Below, one piece after another: positions 43,893 through 55,614 of a stretch of 64,000 nt of DNA. The translations under genes and the position numbers were made by a program. Below the pieces are notes generated by a model. It was not told where the DNA came from. It saw nothing but the letters and a program-made list of their open reading frames with translations, and did no database searches. The DNA is taken from assembly GCF_020080835.1 (NCBI RefSeq), contig NW_025401664.1, forward strand, positions 248,001-312,000. The letters run 5' to 3'. Numbering within the stretch: position 1 is the stretch's first letter; each line of letters opens with the position of its first letter. The DNA comes from Cotesia glomerata. Its lineage: Eukaryota; Arthropoda; Insecta; Hymenoptera; Braconidae.

Positions 43893-44660
43893 TGTAACGG
43901 GTATTTTTCAAGTGCTAAATAATGAACCAGTTAATCCCCGGCTCGGAATTTTCTCGCCGGAGTCCAGAGTCATAAACGGGGATCACATTATCAATAACAA
44001 AATATAAACAAAACACTTCATTTTAAATAAATCAAAAAAAAGAAAACCTCTTTATTGGCCTGATCATATTAATGAACGATATAAACAATATAAGCAAATT
44101 AAACAATATAAACAATACATTAGAACACTCTTTTCAACAAATATCGAAAGCTTAAGTGATAATATGTACAAACTTTATGTCAAAATTAACAGTATTCGAA
44201 CATAACCCGCACACACCGTTTGTTTTTCCGTTTTTGGTGTCACCTGGTGGCTAAACTCTGTCTACTACCTTTACAAAGTAGTTATCCTACCGACGGTTAC
44301 ACCCTAAATCGCGGCCCTACGTTCCCCTAATCCCGTTTGGGTGCTTGGAAAGCAACCCTTTCCGGCCCTACTTACCCCTAATCCCGTTCGGGTGCTTGGA
44401 AAGCAACCCTTTCCGGCCCTACTTACCCCCAAATGGTCAAGTCAGCACTTTCATCCGGTCGGTTCACGATACTTACCTGGGCCTTGGTCAGACTCCAGGT
44501 AGAATATCATCCTCTCGAATTACTTGGTGAAGAGTATTCAACCGAGTAATTCTCCCGAGAAAAAACTGCTTCTATCGAGCCAAATTTTGGCGTTTATCAT
44601 TTTTCCCCTAACTCTCTTGTAACGAACCGGAAAAGTCGTTTTAGACACCTGTCCGGTGTC
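43893..44660 (-). repeat. LTR-like repeat starting TGTAACGGG
   Basis: The block starts TGTAACGGGTATTTTTC, has an AATAAA on the minus strand about 150 bp in, and a GC-richer second half. Together with the TGTAACGG start at 56874 and TATAACGGGTATTTTCG at 57510, it suggests related LTRs. The right end is not resolved: candidates are near 44640 and 44868, and no target duplication is seen. Confidence 0.3.
44311..44433. repeat. 51-bp tandem repeat
   Basis: Units beginning CCCGTTCGGGTGCTTGGAAA start at 44332 and 44383. A partial unit (GGCCCTACGTTCCCCTAAT) precedes them. The two full units differ at about one position. Confidence 0.85.
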
Positions 44661-44869
44661 CTCGAACTAGCATTAAAAAATAATTATTTATTATTTTAAT
44701 CGCAATTTCTTTCATTATATATCCATTTATCGCTTTCCCATACTAAATCTCGTGCGGAACTTAGAATAATTTTCCCAGTCTTTTAATTTCTTTTACAATT
44801 AATTCGCTCGGCTTCGTAATAATTTCTCACATGCTTAATTTCTTAGTTCTATCATACCTTCGGTAACAA

Positions 44870-46980
44870 TAATATAAAATTATTAACTAAATAAATACAA
44901 TAATTAAATAATAATCACCGCACTAATAACATTAACTGTTTCTATTAATTTTTAAGTAATTAACTAAAATACTCAAATACAAAAAGTAAAATCTGCGTCA
45001 TAACTTTTAGTATTATAATTTTAATTTTTTTTGTCGACTATTCATGCTTGATAATCATCAGCTATATAGTTAGCTCTGAACACTAATCGAAATGATTCAA
45101 TTATACATTCTATGAATTTTTTTTTATGTTGCTTTTTTATCATCAATTGATGACGTATTTGAAAATTCTCCGGTAGAGGTCAAGTCGTGCAAAAAATTAC
45201 TTTTACAATTTGAATGCCAAAACTTTATCTATATCCCCTAGTGATACAAATAGTAATAATGTTCATGTCTAATTAAGATTAAAAAAATCATATCTAAATT
45301 GATTAACTTTTTCTAGTACAAATAATAAATTCAAGTACATTTTCATTAATATTTTATGCAAACGAACAGATGGCAGAAATTTCACTGGTAATTTTTGGAA
45401 AATTACCGTAAAATTTTAAGCAAGTTTTTCCAGAGTTATTTTTGATCAATTTAGCGTGTAAATACACGCTCTTGATAAAATTGAACTGAAATATCTTGAC
45501 TTATTCTATGTTAATTGTCGATACGGTAATCACACACTAATTTTTTATTTAATGATTTATAATTGCACTGATCCTATTTTCATTGCGGTATTATCGATAG
45601 CGTAATAATAAGTACAATACAGAACAGTTGGAAAAATAATAAAAATAATAACTTGATTTATTGTACTTATTACTTTTCCGACTTTTCTGTATTGCGCTCA
45701 TTACTTTTACATTCAAATAAAATTTCTCTACTAATCAAAATGTAAGCACTTGAGATCATTTGAAGGTTCACTTGTGAAAAATATTTTTTCTAGCTGTTGA
45801 TTTCATTAATCTTTTTACGTAAAAACGTGATTTTATTGATTTTTTGACGTCAATATCTTATAAAATTGAATAATTAAATAAAATCAAAAGTTGATTTTCT
45901 GATAAAATGGTAAGTTAATTATAGGACTCTTATAGTTTTTTTAATAACCTTTCGAAAAAATAAAACTTTTTAATCCATTTAACGGTTATATTTATTTATT
46001 TATTATTTCTTTTATAGGCTGCTTGAATGTTTGACTTAAAAGGTTTACGAGAATGTTTGTGTTCCGTCGTACGATTAGTTTTATTAGAAAATTTTAAATT
46101 AATTAAATAATATTATATTTTTTATTTGTATATTCGAAAATTATTATCTAAATCGGTAAATAATATAAATACTATATTTTATTTTAAATTCAAACTCGTA
46201 TTTTTAAGTATTCCATGTTATCTAAAAAAAAAGATTTATTCATTTGTTTAATTTTATTTATGGCTGTAAATTTCCCAGCCTAGGTATTGCAATAGCAGTT
46301 TAGACAATTTTTTTTTGCTCTTTTATATTTTAGTTATTTTCTAGATTTAGAATAGAAAATGAATTTTTAATAGTTATTTTTGGGATATTTTCTTAAATAG
46401 TTTTTAATCTGCTGATGGTCATAAATTTGATACCTGGGTTATATTACTTTGGGTTTTTACTTTTGGTAAATTTCTTATTTTTAATCTTTTTATTGCTAAC
46501 TAAGTTTAGAAATATTTTTGTAAACGTATCGCCCATCCAGGTAAAAATCTTAGCATCCGTATTCCCTTTCCTGCTTATTTTTCCAAACTGCATAGCTTGC
46601 AATTATCCCGCCTCCAAATTATTTCCTGGTTAACTATTCGTTGCCAAATATTCCTACTCCTAATTTTTTCTACTTGTAATTGTAACGCCTAGTTCTTACT
46701 CTCCTTGTAACAATTTTTGTATTTTTTCTAAGTTAGTTATTCTTACATACTTTGTAGCGCACAGTCGCATTTCTTTACTTTAAATAAATTAAAGTTGAAC
46801 TCAACCTCATGGTTTTTACTTAGTGCAACATCTATTATTAGTCTTGCATTTATTAATTGTGAACTAAACGTTTTATTTACAATTTATTTGAGTAACTCAT
46901 TTACTGGATATAAAATATAAGCTTTAATTTTATACGTAAAATTTTATATACTTGCGGTAAACCAATCGCGAGACAACCAG
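44870..46980. other. AT-rich spacer, no gene supported
   Basis: A hydrophobic 72-codon plus-strand frame at 46415-46633 is T-rich and probably a composition artefact. I see no conserved domain or clear repeat boundary. The piggyBac-like element should begin somewhere near 46700-46980, but I found no TTAA-flanked terminus that I trust. Confidence 0.4.
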
Positions 46981-46981
46981 T

Positions 46982-48398
46982 TTGACTGACGAGATAGCTG
47001 ATAAGTTGGAATGGGATGAATCTGATGAAAATGATGATGAATTATTATTATATTTGCAAAACTTCCATGATAATATTAATTTAATAAGTGAAAAAGGAAA
47101 CTGTTCAAAGTTTTTTGAAGTTAACAAAAATCCAAATGTCAGTGGTAATGATTTTTATCTAGGAAGAGATAATTCAACACGATGGAACAAAATATTGCCA
47201 GAAATGACGAATAATGAATCTTCAAATTCAATGTTCCAAGCAGCAGGTCCATCAAATGAAGCGTTATAAGCCAAAACCATAGAAGATTGTTTTTATTTGT
47301 TTATTGATAATAAAAGCCTGGAACATTGTGTACAATACAAATTTATATATTGCAAGTATCCGTCATCAATAGAGCCGAGAAAAAGATTGTCAGTAGACAA
47401 ATATTGATGAAGTCAAAACACTTATTGGTTTAATTCTGTTAACTAGCTTATTAAAATCAAAAAATGACAAATTAGATGAATTATGGGAACAAGGTGGACT
47501 AAGTGTTGAATTATTTCGGCTATCTATGAATCTCAACCGCTTTAAATTCTTGTTACGATGCTTACGATTTAATTCAGAGAGTAAAAAATCTTCAAGTGAA
47601 AAAACTGATAGGCTCGCTCCAATCAAAAATTTATTTGATTTGTTCACTGGCAATTGTCGGAGTAATTTTATGGTTAGTTCCGATGTCATATTATATGAAC
47701 AAATTGTTGAGTATAAAGGTATCGGACCATCTCTCATAACTATTAATAAAGAATCACCTCGTTTCGGTCTAAAAATTTACACTATTGTCGATAGCTGCTT
47801 CAATTATATATTAAATATGAAAATCTTTATTAATGAGCGAACAAAAGACGGTAACGTTCATTCTAACAGCACCGAAAAGTATATAAAACATATAATGGAA
47901 GGATTTAATTGTAATTTACTCCTAATGGATAATTTGGCAACTTTTCCGGTAATGAAGAATCTTATAAAAGATAATATTTCTGCCATTGGTGAATTGAATG
48001 GTCGTGAACCAGAAATTACTGCAGAATTTCTAAGTGCTTCAAGTGAGGACGAAACTAGATCTTTCTATGGTTATCAAAACTATCTTGAACTTACATCTTA
48101 CTTTGATAATAACAATGAGAATAGAGTATTGCTGTAAACTTTACATAATATTGAAGGTCATAATATGCTTAGTAATAAGTTAGCTGATGATGGTTACATC
48201 AATGGTGTTCATGCTACAGAACGTTTGAAAAAAATTTTCCTTGAAAATTCTGTATTGCGGAGAACACGTCGTTTTTCTCTGAAAATATGGTTCCATTGGC
48301 TTGATGTGGCTATTTTAAACAGCTTTATTGTATACTCTATCAATAATAAGCTGGAAATTTCACGTAGAGATTTTTTAAAACAACTAGGATTAGTCGTA
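46982..48398 (+). pseudogene. piggyBac-like transposase, inactive
   Basis: Pieces in order: 46982-47269 (acidic N-terminus, FYLGRDNSTRWNK), then conserved sequence from about 47400 (IDEVKTLIGLILLTSLLK, DELWEQGG), LRCLRFNSESKKS, DRLAPIKNLFDLF, FGLKIYTIVDS, LLLMDNLAT and WFHWLDVAILNSFIVY. These follow the DDE_Tnp_1_7 (piggyBac) domain. The first catalytic Asp, expected in a T-I-D-E-Q type motif, is Tyr here (VILYEQIVEYKG). The second (MDN) and third (LDVA) remain. Stops at 47267-47269 and 48135-48137 and a frame change near 47270-47400 also disable it. The 3' end is cut by the Copia LTR at 48399. Confidence 0.8.
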
Positions 48399-48549
48399 TG
48401 CGCAGCTAGGCTGCGTGTAGACCGACGCTATCTCAGAATAAATAATAATAATGATTTAGTTGTCGCCTTGAGCGGCAAATACAAATATTAAATATAATAA
48501 ATATCTAAGTAATCAAATATCTGGACAAGAAAATCTTGCACTCTTAACA
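48399..48549 (-). repeat. Copia 3' LTR
   Basis: The LTR reads TGCGCAGCTAGGCTGCG...CTCTTAACA on the plus strand, 151 bp. I found one difference from the right copy (GACGCTATC versus GACACTATC). The upstream piggyBac reading frame runs on into the LTR by chance. Confidence 0.85.
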
Positions 48550-48571
48550 CTCCCTCCATTTTCTTGTTTCC
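48550..48571 (-). promoter_or_regulatory. Copia polypurine tract
   Basis: On the minus strand the bases before the LTR read GGAAACAAGAAAATGGAGGG plus AG, an almost pure purine run that directly abuts the LTR start TGTTAAGAG. This fixes the LTR boundary. Confidence 0.85.
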
Positions 48572-48674
48572 AGCTTCCACTGCTCTACTTCTTTCTGTCA
48601 GTAGGTTTTTCTGTAACATAGTGAAATAATAATTATAATTAATTCTAAATAACTTCTAATATACTTCTAATTGT

Positions 48675-50405
48675 TCAATCTATTAATTTATCTCTTAAGT
48701 ATCTAAAAGGTTCTGCAGGTAATGGCTTAGTTAGTATGTCAGCCAAATTTTCTTTTGTAGAAATCCAACAAACGCTTATTCTATTTTCATTAACACATTG
48801 TTTAATGAAATCACCATGGGTTTGTGCCATGTGTTTTCTACTACCTGTTTTCTCTCATTCTAGTAATTCTAATCTAATTTCATTTACGCTATTATCGAAC
48901 ATCTTAAGTTTATGACTTCCATCCTTCTTAATACAGTCATCTGCTGACTTGTTATCACACCAAATAATAGTAGGAAATAATGTCCTTCCAATTACATACC
49001 TAATTGCTTTATCTAGAGATATTATCTCTTGGCAAGTATCACTCATTGCCAAATATTCTGCTTGACAAGTGGACAGTGTAACGTAATTTTGTTTGTGACT
49101 TCTCCAAGCAATTACGTCACCAATAAGTCTAATAATATATCCTCCTGATGACGTGGAGTCATCATTATCTCTGAAACTAGCATCTGAGAAAGCTTCTAAG
49201 TCATCTGAGTTACCTGTATATTTCAGGTTTAAATTTATTGTACCTTTCAAATATCTCAAAATTCTTTTTACATCTTTCCAGTCATCTTCGGTAGCACTTA
49301 ATTGTTTTCTAGCTAAGTAATGTACAGCAAAAGAAATATCTGGTCTAGTTCCATTTGCTAAGTACATAAGACTTCCAATTGCCTCTCTGTATGGAGCTTT
49401 TCTAGTTATCGACGGTTGTTCACATTCAGATGATTCTAACTCTTCCAATTTTCTTCTTTTACTTCTATTTTCAGCTTGTCTAGTAACCATTGGAGTATTC
49501 TGCGGGTTACAGTCAGTCATCTTAAATCTATCTAAAATGCTTTCTATATACCTACTTTGATTCAATACAATGTTCTTCCCTTCTCTATTTCTTTCTATCT
49601 CAATTCCAAGAAATTTCTTGGGTTCGCCAAGAACTTTCATCTCAAAATTCTTACATAAATGGTTTCCAATTTCATCTAACTTCTTTGGATCATTGCTAGC
49701 AGCTAAAATGTCATCTACATAGATTAGCAGTACAGCTACAATTCCATTTTTCCTCCAAGTGTATAAACATGGTTCATGTAAATCATTTTCGAGACCAATT
49801 TCTTTTACCACTTGATTGAATTTTATATTCCACTTCTTAGGACTTACTTTTAATCCATACAAAGATTTCTTTAATTTAAGTATCTTTGTTTGTTTTGTCT
49901 TTTCATCTACATCTAGACCTTCTGGTATCTTCATATAAATTTTTTCATCTAAATTTCCATAGAGGAATGCCGTTTTCACATCATATTGACAAATTTCTAG
50001 ATCATATTTATTTACTATTGAAAGTAATGCTCGTATAATTGATAGTCTAGATACTGGTGAATATGTATCTTTTAAATCATACTCATTCTTATCTTTAAAA
50101 CCTCGACATACTAGTCGTGCTTTATAAAGAACATCTTTATTTACTTCTACTTTCTTTTTAAATACCCATCTTGAATCAATGATATTTAATTTTCCTCCAG
50201 TTTTACTTGCTTCTTCCAAATCTACGAATTTCCAGACGTCATTTTTAGTTATTGAGTCCAATTCATCTTTGATAGCCTTCATCCATTGACATCTTTCATT
50301 TGAGTTGCTTGCCTCATCATAATTGATAGGTTCTTTGTTTAAAGAAGTAATTAAACAACTTATTAATTCTTGTTCATCCTTCTGGGATTGATCTTCAGAC
50401 ACATT
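48675..50405 (-). CDS. Copia pol, reverse transcriptase and RNase H part (one in-frame stop)
   Basis: The frame continues from the gag-integrase ORF after a one-base shift near 50400 (RSVNVSEDQSQK). RT motifs: RWVFKKKVEVNKDVLYKARL, QYDVKTAFLYGNLDEKIYM (motif A Asp), KKSLYGLKVSPKKW and LLIYVDDILAAS (catalytic YVDD, about residue 228). RNase H follows with LEAFSDASFRDND and IIWCDNKSA. A TGA at 48852-48854 interrupts the frame, but conserved sequence resumes at once (EKTGSRKHMAQTHGDFIKQC, ENLADILTKPLP) and ends at a TGA at 48675. Only a single base change separates this end from an open frame. Confidence 0.88.
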
Positions 50406-53400
50406 GACGCTTCTTGCAAATTATGTCTTCAATCAATTTTCTATCTTTATCCTTTTCAGATTCTAATTTTCTTTTCATCTCACCTCTAGTACATGGTCTA
50501 ATTTCTTCTGATGAATTCTTCTTTTCAGTTAAGTTTTTAACATCTAGTGGATTTTTACGGGGTCTTCCTCTTTTTCTTTGTTCCGGTTCCTTCTTTTCTT
50601 CGTTATTTGTGTCTTCTAAATTATTTGGTACATTTTCATCTGACTTCCAACTAATTTCATCTTCAGTCTCTTCTGTTTGTTTATTCTTATATACATCTTT
50701 GTACACTAATTTTTCATTGAATCTAACATGTCGTGACTCTAGAAATTTTACAGTACTTGGGTGCCATAACAAGTATCCTGTGAGTTTATATCCCACCATA
50801 ACTGCTTTGATTGCTCTCTCGCTGAACTTGTGCTCTGGTTTTGGAATTCTAATATATCCAATACATCCAAATCTTTTAATTTTATCAAAATGACAATTTT
50901 CATTCTTATTAAATTTCATCAATGGTACATCATAATCTATAGATTTATGTGGTGTTCTATTGTATGAGTGTACAGCTGCATCTACTGCTAACTCCCACAT
51001 ACTCTTGGGTAAACCAGAATCTAACATATAGGTTCTGACTTTTCTCTGCAACGTAGCGTTGAATCTTTCAGAGACTCCATTGTGTTCAGGGGTATAAGGC
51101 GGTGTTAATTCTAATTCTATCTTTTCTTTTCTTAAAACCTCTAGAAATTTTCCACCAGTGAATTCTGTTCCTTGATCCGATCTAACGTAGCATACTTTTT
51201 CATCTTTGCCAAGTAAATTTCTTGTAGATATAAGAAATTTTTCTAATGTTTCTCCTGATTCATCTTTAGTCTTTACTGCATATGCTCTAGCTAATCTGGA
51301 GTAATCATCTATATACACATTAATAAATCTTTTGTGTCCTGGGTGCGAAGTTGGTTTTATTGGACCCATCGTGTCCGTATGGATTATTTGTAATGGTCTT
51401 GATGCTCGTCGTCTAACTTCTTTAAATGGTAGTTTTTGCATCTTTGACATAATACATATTTCACAATCTAGAACTGAATCATCAAATCTAACTTTTTCTA
51501 ATTTACTGTATACCTTCTGTAACTTCTTGAGATAATTTAATGAAGCATGACCAAGTCTTACATGCCATAACATAGCTTCATTTGTTTTACTTGACTCTGT
51601 TGTCCCTTGCTCTAATGGATTTGATGTGAATAGCTCTTCTAAATTCTTAATGCTCTCGATGTCATCTAGCTTAATTGTATTTCTAGTTATTAAACTAGAA
51701 TCCCAATTAAACATGTCATCATTTGGATTTTCAGGATGTTGTTCTATTTCTGGAGGTGTTGTAACTTCTTCCTCCCTCCTAATTGAAGAATCCTTGGCCT
51801 CTTCGTTTTCTGAATCTCCCTCCTTCCTTTGTAAATCTACTTCTGATTCATTGGTATCATCTTCTTGAATCATTACAGCTTTACACCGATAAGCGTTGTA
51901 TTCCCAATCTAATTTGTTTTCATCGTCGATGTAATTCTTAACTTTGTAGTTCAAGATCCAGTTGGGTTGTTCATATATTCCTTCTAGTATTATTTCTTCT
52001 AAATTTTCACTAAATACTCTCAAAGTCTTATCATCTAAATAAATCTTAAATCCTTTATCTACTAATTTTCTTAATGATAATAAATTATCTGATACATCTT
52101 TAGCACTAATAACATTTGATAATTTAATTATTTTGTTATCTTGATTCGTGTAGAGCAAAAGATCACCTTTTCCATCTATTAAAATATCAGCCGATTTATT
52201 CTTATTGGCACTCTTAATTACTTTATTTTCACATTTTTCAAAATTTCTTAATATCAATCGATTTTTTACTATGTGATCTGTTGCTCCTGAATCCGCAATA
52301 AATTTAATCTCATCTATTAAATCTTCATTTAATGATTTCTTACCTTGTCTTTCATCAGTCACTCTTTTTGCACTTCTACTTTCTTGTTTAGGTGCATTTT
52401 GAGCTGAGTGCTGATTATTCTTATTATAATTCTTAAAACGTCTATCATTATTATATGGCTTAGAATTCACATTATTTCTAACTTTAATAAAACCTCGTCT
52501 ATCTACTTTACCTCTAGATTTGATATTATCATTATTTAAAATCTTACTTTTGAGTCTTCCCTCGTCGCAATCTTTACCCTTGTGATGTCTAAAATCTTGA
52601 CAGAAATAGCAAAACCACAAATCTTTTGCCAATGTACAGTCCTCGATTCTATGTCCAGTCTTAGCACATCTGAAACATTTTGTCTTACTGTCAAATTTTG
52701 CTGTCTGTGCTTTGACAGTATCCTCTCCGTCTCCGGTCTTCTTTTCTGCTTCTAACTGTAGAATAAAAGATTTCATTTCATTCAATGTCATCATCTCTTT
52801 TGAATGAGATCTCTTAAGAAAATCTGCGGACATTAGTTGAGGAGTTACAGGGGTTATAGCTTGATAAAATGCCGATCTAATTTCTTGCTCAGTTAATTTT
52901 TCTCCATCTCCGCAAGATTCATATTCTCTAATGATCTGGTCAAATCTTTCACAGAAATCATTGACCTTCTCATTCTTTTTCATTTTAATTGAATACAATC
53001 TCGTTCTAACTGAACTTGATGTAAGATTTATTTGTTCTTTTCTACATTCTTTAATTCTTTTCAAAATTTCTACGGGTTCAGAAATATCAAGAATTCTCTT
53101 GTGATAATATTCATCTAAATGATTAATAATAATATCTCTAACAAGGCATTTTCTTTTATTATTCATTGAGTTTGATAAGTTATTATCATTACTATTATTT
53201 TCATCTATTACATCTAATAAATCACAACTAGTAAGTTCTGATTTTAAATAATCAAACCAGATATTATAGTTTGATTTTTGAGTTAATCTATAGTCTCTTC
53301 TAACGTTAATCTTACTTTGATTTGATAGTAATGCACCTTTAATTACATTCAAATCTATAGAGATAGTAGGATTCCCATTTGTAACTTCTAAATCATTCTT

Positions 53401-53757
53401 ATTTGGGAAAGTAGGAAATTTATGTGAATTCTTTACCTTAGCTGCTTCTGCTTTAGTCTTTTCGCGATCTAACTCTGCTTTATACCCTTTTGTCATCACC
53501 TTTAGGGCATCTAACATTGCGTTAGAGACTTCCTCGAGTCTCCTAGCTGTTCTTCCAATTGTTGTTGCCATCTCTTGAGTCTGCTTGTTTGACTCCAACA
53601 TCAACCTCTTCATATTTTCTAAATCCTTATTACCAAGCATTAACATCTTTTCACTGTATCTAATCTTAATCTTGGTTTGATCACTCTTGTCTTTAAAATC
53701 ATCATCTGAACCATCATCTTTACCGTCATTCTTACCATCATCTGTATCTGTAAACAT
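50395..53757 (-). CDS. Copia gag, protease and integrase polyprotein
   Basis: The 1120-codon frame starts MFTDTDDGKNDGKDDGSDDD, a highly acidic N-terminus. Gag domain with NYNIWFDYLKSELTSCDLLD; CCHC zinc knuckle CFRCAKTGHRIEDC near residue 360; protease active site FIADSGATDHIV near 486; integrase zinc region LWHVRLGHASLNYL and CEICIMSKMQ near 727-760; integrase acids in IIHTDTMGPI, VRSDQGTEFTGG and TPEHNGVSERFN near 795-890; then a basic tail ending RKRGRPRKNP and beyond. Protein for virus-like-particle assembly, polyprotein cleavage and cDNA integration. All catalytic residues expected for the family are present. Confidence 0.92.
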   Translation of the reverse strand: MFTDTDDGKNDGKDDGSDDDFKDKSDQTKIKIRYSEKMLMLGNKDLENMKRLMLESNKQTQEMATTIGRTARRLEEVSNAMLDALKVMTKGYKAELDREKTKAEAAKVKNSHKFPTFPNKNDLEVTNGNPTISIDLNVIKGALLSNQSKINVRRDYRLTQKSNYNIWFDYLKSELTSCDLLDVIDENNSNDNNLSNSMNNKRKCLVRDIIINHLDEYYHKRILDISEPVEILKRIKECRKEQINLTSSSVRTRLYSIKMKKNEKVNDFCERFDQIIREYESCGDGEKLTEQEIRSAFYQAITPVTPQLMSADFLKRSHSKEMMTLNEMKSFILQLEAEKKTGDGEDTVKAQTAKFDSKTKCFRCAKTGHRIEDCTLAKDLWFCYFCQDFRHHKGKDCDEGRLKSKILNNDNIKSRGKVDRRGFIKVRNNVNSKPYNNDRRFKNYNKNNQHSAQNAPKQESRSAKRVTDERQGKKSLNEDLIDEIKFIADSGATDHIVKNRLILRNFEKCENKVIKSANKNKSADILIDGKGDLLLYTNQDNKIIKLSNVISAKDVSDNLLSLRKLVDKGFKIYLDDKTLRVFSENLEEIILEGIYEQPNWILNYKVKNYIDDENKLDWEYNAYRCKAVMIQEDDTNESEVDLQRKEGDSENEEAKDSSIRREEEVTTPPEIEQHPENPNDDMFNWDSSLITRNTIKLDDIESIKNLEELFTSNPLEQGTTESSKTNEAMLWHVRLGHASLNYLKKLQKVYSKLEKVRFDDSVLDCEICIMSKMQKLPFKEVRRRASRPLQIIHTDTMGPIKPTSHPGHKRFINVYIDDYSRLARAYAVKTKDESGETLEKFLISTRNLLGKDEKVCYVRSDQGTEFTGGKFLEVLRKEKIELELTPPYTPEHNGVSERFNATLQRKVRTYMLDSGLPKSMWELAVDAAVHSYNRTPHKSIDYDVPLMKFNKNENCHFDKIKRFGCIGYIRIPKPEHKFSERAIKAVMVGYKLTGYLLWHPSTVKFLESRHVRFNEKLVYKDVYKNKQTEETEDEISWKSDENVPNNLEDTNNEEKKEPEQRKRGRPRKNPLDVKNLTEKKNSSEEIRPCTRGEMKRKLESEKDKDRKLIEDIICKKRQCV

Positions 53758-53975
53758 GTAATCTTAATTAGTATCTGGGATTTTCTTAACATCTATACAT
53801 CTTTATACATCTAAATAGGCCTCATCTAACTACTCTTAAACACTTTCATCTTTTCTTAAAGTGTGTCTTCTAATTATGTTTACAGCTTCTAAATTATTTT
53901 ATAGTCATTACTTACTCATCGACTGGTCTGGTTTAACAGGAGTTGAGAAGTTTTTCATCCTTTTGGATGACACCT

Positions 53976-54245
53976 TTACCTCCTTATTATTATCGGTTGT
54001 TGTTGATGACTCTGGATTACCTTCTCTGCTTTTTGAATCAATCCTTTGCGAAACTGTGACAGACTGTGAAGAGTGTCCACATTTTTCTCAGTCTTAATTT
54101 TTAATGCTGGTTCTTGTTCAACATTTTCAGGATTCTGTTCAACATCTTCAAGATCTTGTTCAACATCTTCGAGATCTTCAATCCTTTCAAAACTTCCCTC
54201 ACTGTCATAATCAACCAGTGGAGTCTTTATTTCTGACTCTGACAT
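53976..54245 (-). CDS. small open frame in the Copia leader, heptad-like repeats
   Basis: An 89-codon frame starts MSESEIKTPLVDYDSEGSFE and contains near-repeats of LEDVEQD (LEDVEQDLEDVEQNPENVEQ). It lies 218 bp upstream of the gag ATG. A possible acceptor (GTTTACAG) sits at the gag start, but I could not join it in frame to a donor in this ORF. It may be a first gag exon, an accessory ORF, or chance. Confidence 0.35.
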   Translation of the reverse strand: MSESEIKTPLVDYDSEGSFERIEDLEDVEQDLEDVEQNPENVEQEPALKIKTEKNVDTLHSLSQFRKGLIQKAEKVIQSHQQQPIIIRR

Positions 54246-55463
54246 CTATTTCGGATTTTATGAAACAGAATTTAAATTTAAATAAATATACATTTAATTA
54301 TTATTTAATTAATAATTTATCATCTATTTCTTATTATTAATATTCTAAAATTCTATTCATCTAGTACCCGATACTCTTCTTAATATTGATTCTGTTTCGT
54401 GCTTCTAAACTAAAATAAACGCACAGCAATTCACTTTAATTTGAAACGCAAGATTGATCATTTACACAGCACCACCTCGAGTATGCACACCTATTCTAAC
54501 GTATAGTTTTACGCACGGCAATAAAACGCCGTTGAAAGCGGTTGATCACGCACACACTCGGGATACATTATGCAAACAAACAACCTCACAAACCATAGAC
54601 TACTTGATGCCAAACACAAGCGTCGCATATCCAAAGTTACCGAAATAGCTTTAATATATATTTTATATTGATCAATATTATTGACATGTCAAAATACATT
54701 TTTATAGTGATTAAAATTAATACTTCACTTCTAAAATTTAATTTAAAACATCTTCTAAAAATCAAAGTCTTAACATACTATTGTAATGCACGTGGTTCTC
54801 GTGTACTATAGTTATTATGACGCTGTTGGCCGACATCTTGAATTTTTTGGCGTCTACCGGCCTCGTCAGCGATTTCATCATCTACTTAAATTAAATCTAT
54901 TTGTCACCATCTAATATACTAAAAGTATTTTCAGAAATCTATGAATTTATTTAATTAAATAAATAAATGTTTATCAAATCTTTTTAAGTTATCTAAATTA
55001 AGCGTCTATTAAAACGTATTCATTTCGTTTTATATTTTCTTTGCATGCATGCTTTTGTTCGTCTATAATTACGTCTTATATTCTTTTATTTATTTTCCGG
55101 AATATCTTTTCTAAATAAATATTCATAAATACTCTTACCTTGTGATCAAACACTTCACCCAATTTTATTTTTAATAAATAAATCACGTACGCAGTGGAAG
55201 CGTGTACTGGTCCGATAACCTGTTGGGATTATGAAGAAAGTTGGAACACAAGGTTTTAATTAAACTGAATCTAAGTTTATTTATTCTTCTTATAATTATA
55301 AACAATTCTAAACACTTTTTGAAATGAACTTATATACGTATAACCAAAATTAATAATATAAAAAAAAAACTTGAGTTGTAACTGCGTATTAGTACACACA
55401 ACAGTCAAGCGTCCAAGCAACAAGTGTGTGTCACACAACGAGCAAGCCGGAGAGTAAGTCATA

Positions 55464-55614
55464 TGCGCAGCTAGGCTGCGTGTAGACCGACACTATCTCA
55501 GAATAAATAATAATAATGATTTAGTTGTCGCCTTGAGCGGCAAATACAAATATTAAATATAATAAATATCTAAGTAATCAAATATCTGGACAAGAAAATC
55601 TTGCACTCTTAACA
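55464..55614 (-). repeat. Copia 5' LTR
   Basis: The copy matches 48399-48549 except for one base that I could see. It is followed by AAAAGTTTCG outside the element. I could not recognise a primer-binding site in the bases just inside it (TATGACTTACTCTCCGGC on the minus strand). Confidence 0.85.

Larger units (their letters stand above)
48399..55614 (-). mobile_element. Copia-type LTR retrotransposon, nearly intact
   Basis: The element is 7216 bp with 151-bp LTRs. On the minus strand it carries gag, protease, integrase, reverse transcriptase and RNase H, i.e. integrase before RT, which is the Copia order. Only one frame break and one stop disrupt a polyprotein of about 1690 codons. The leader between the 5' LTR and gag is unusually long (about 1.7 kb). 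The five bases outside the two LTRs do not match, so there is no clear target duplication. Confidence 0.88.

Noticed and set aside
46415..46633. Possible small membrane protein
   Set aside because: Phe/Leu/Ile richness follows from a T-rich strand. No conserved signal or gene structure.
53861..54340. Plus-strand ORFs in the Copia leader
   Set aside because: They are antisense shadows of the minus-strand LEDVEQD-repeat frame and AT-rich leader.
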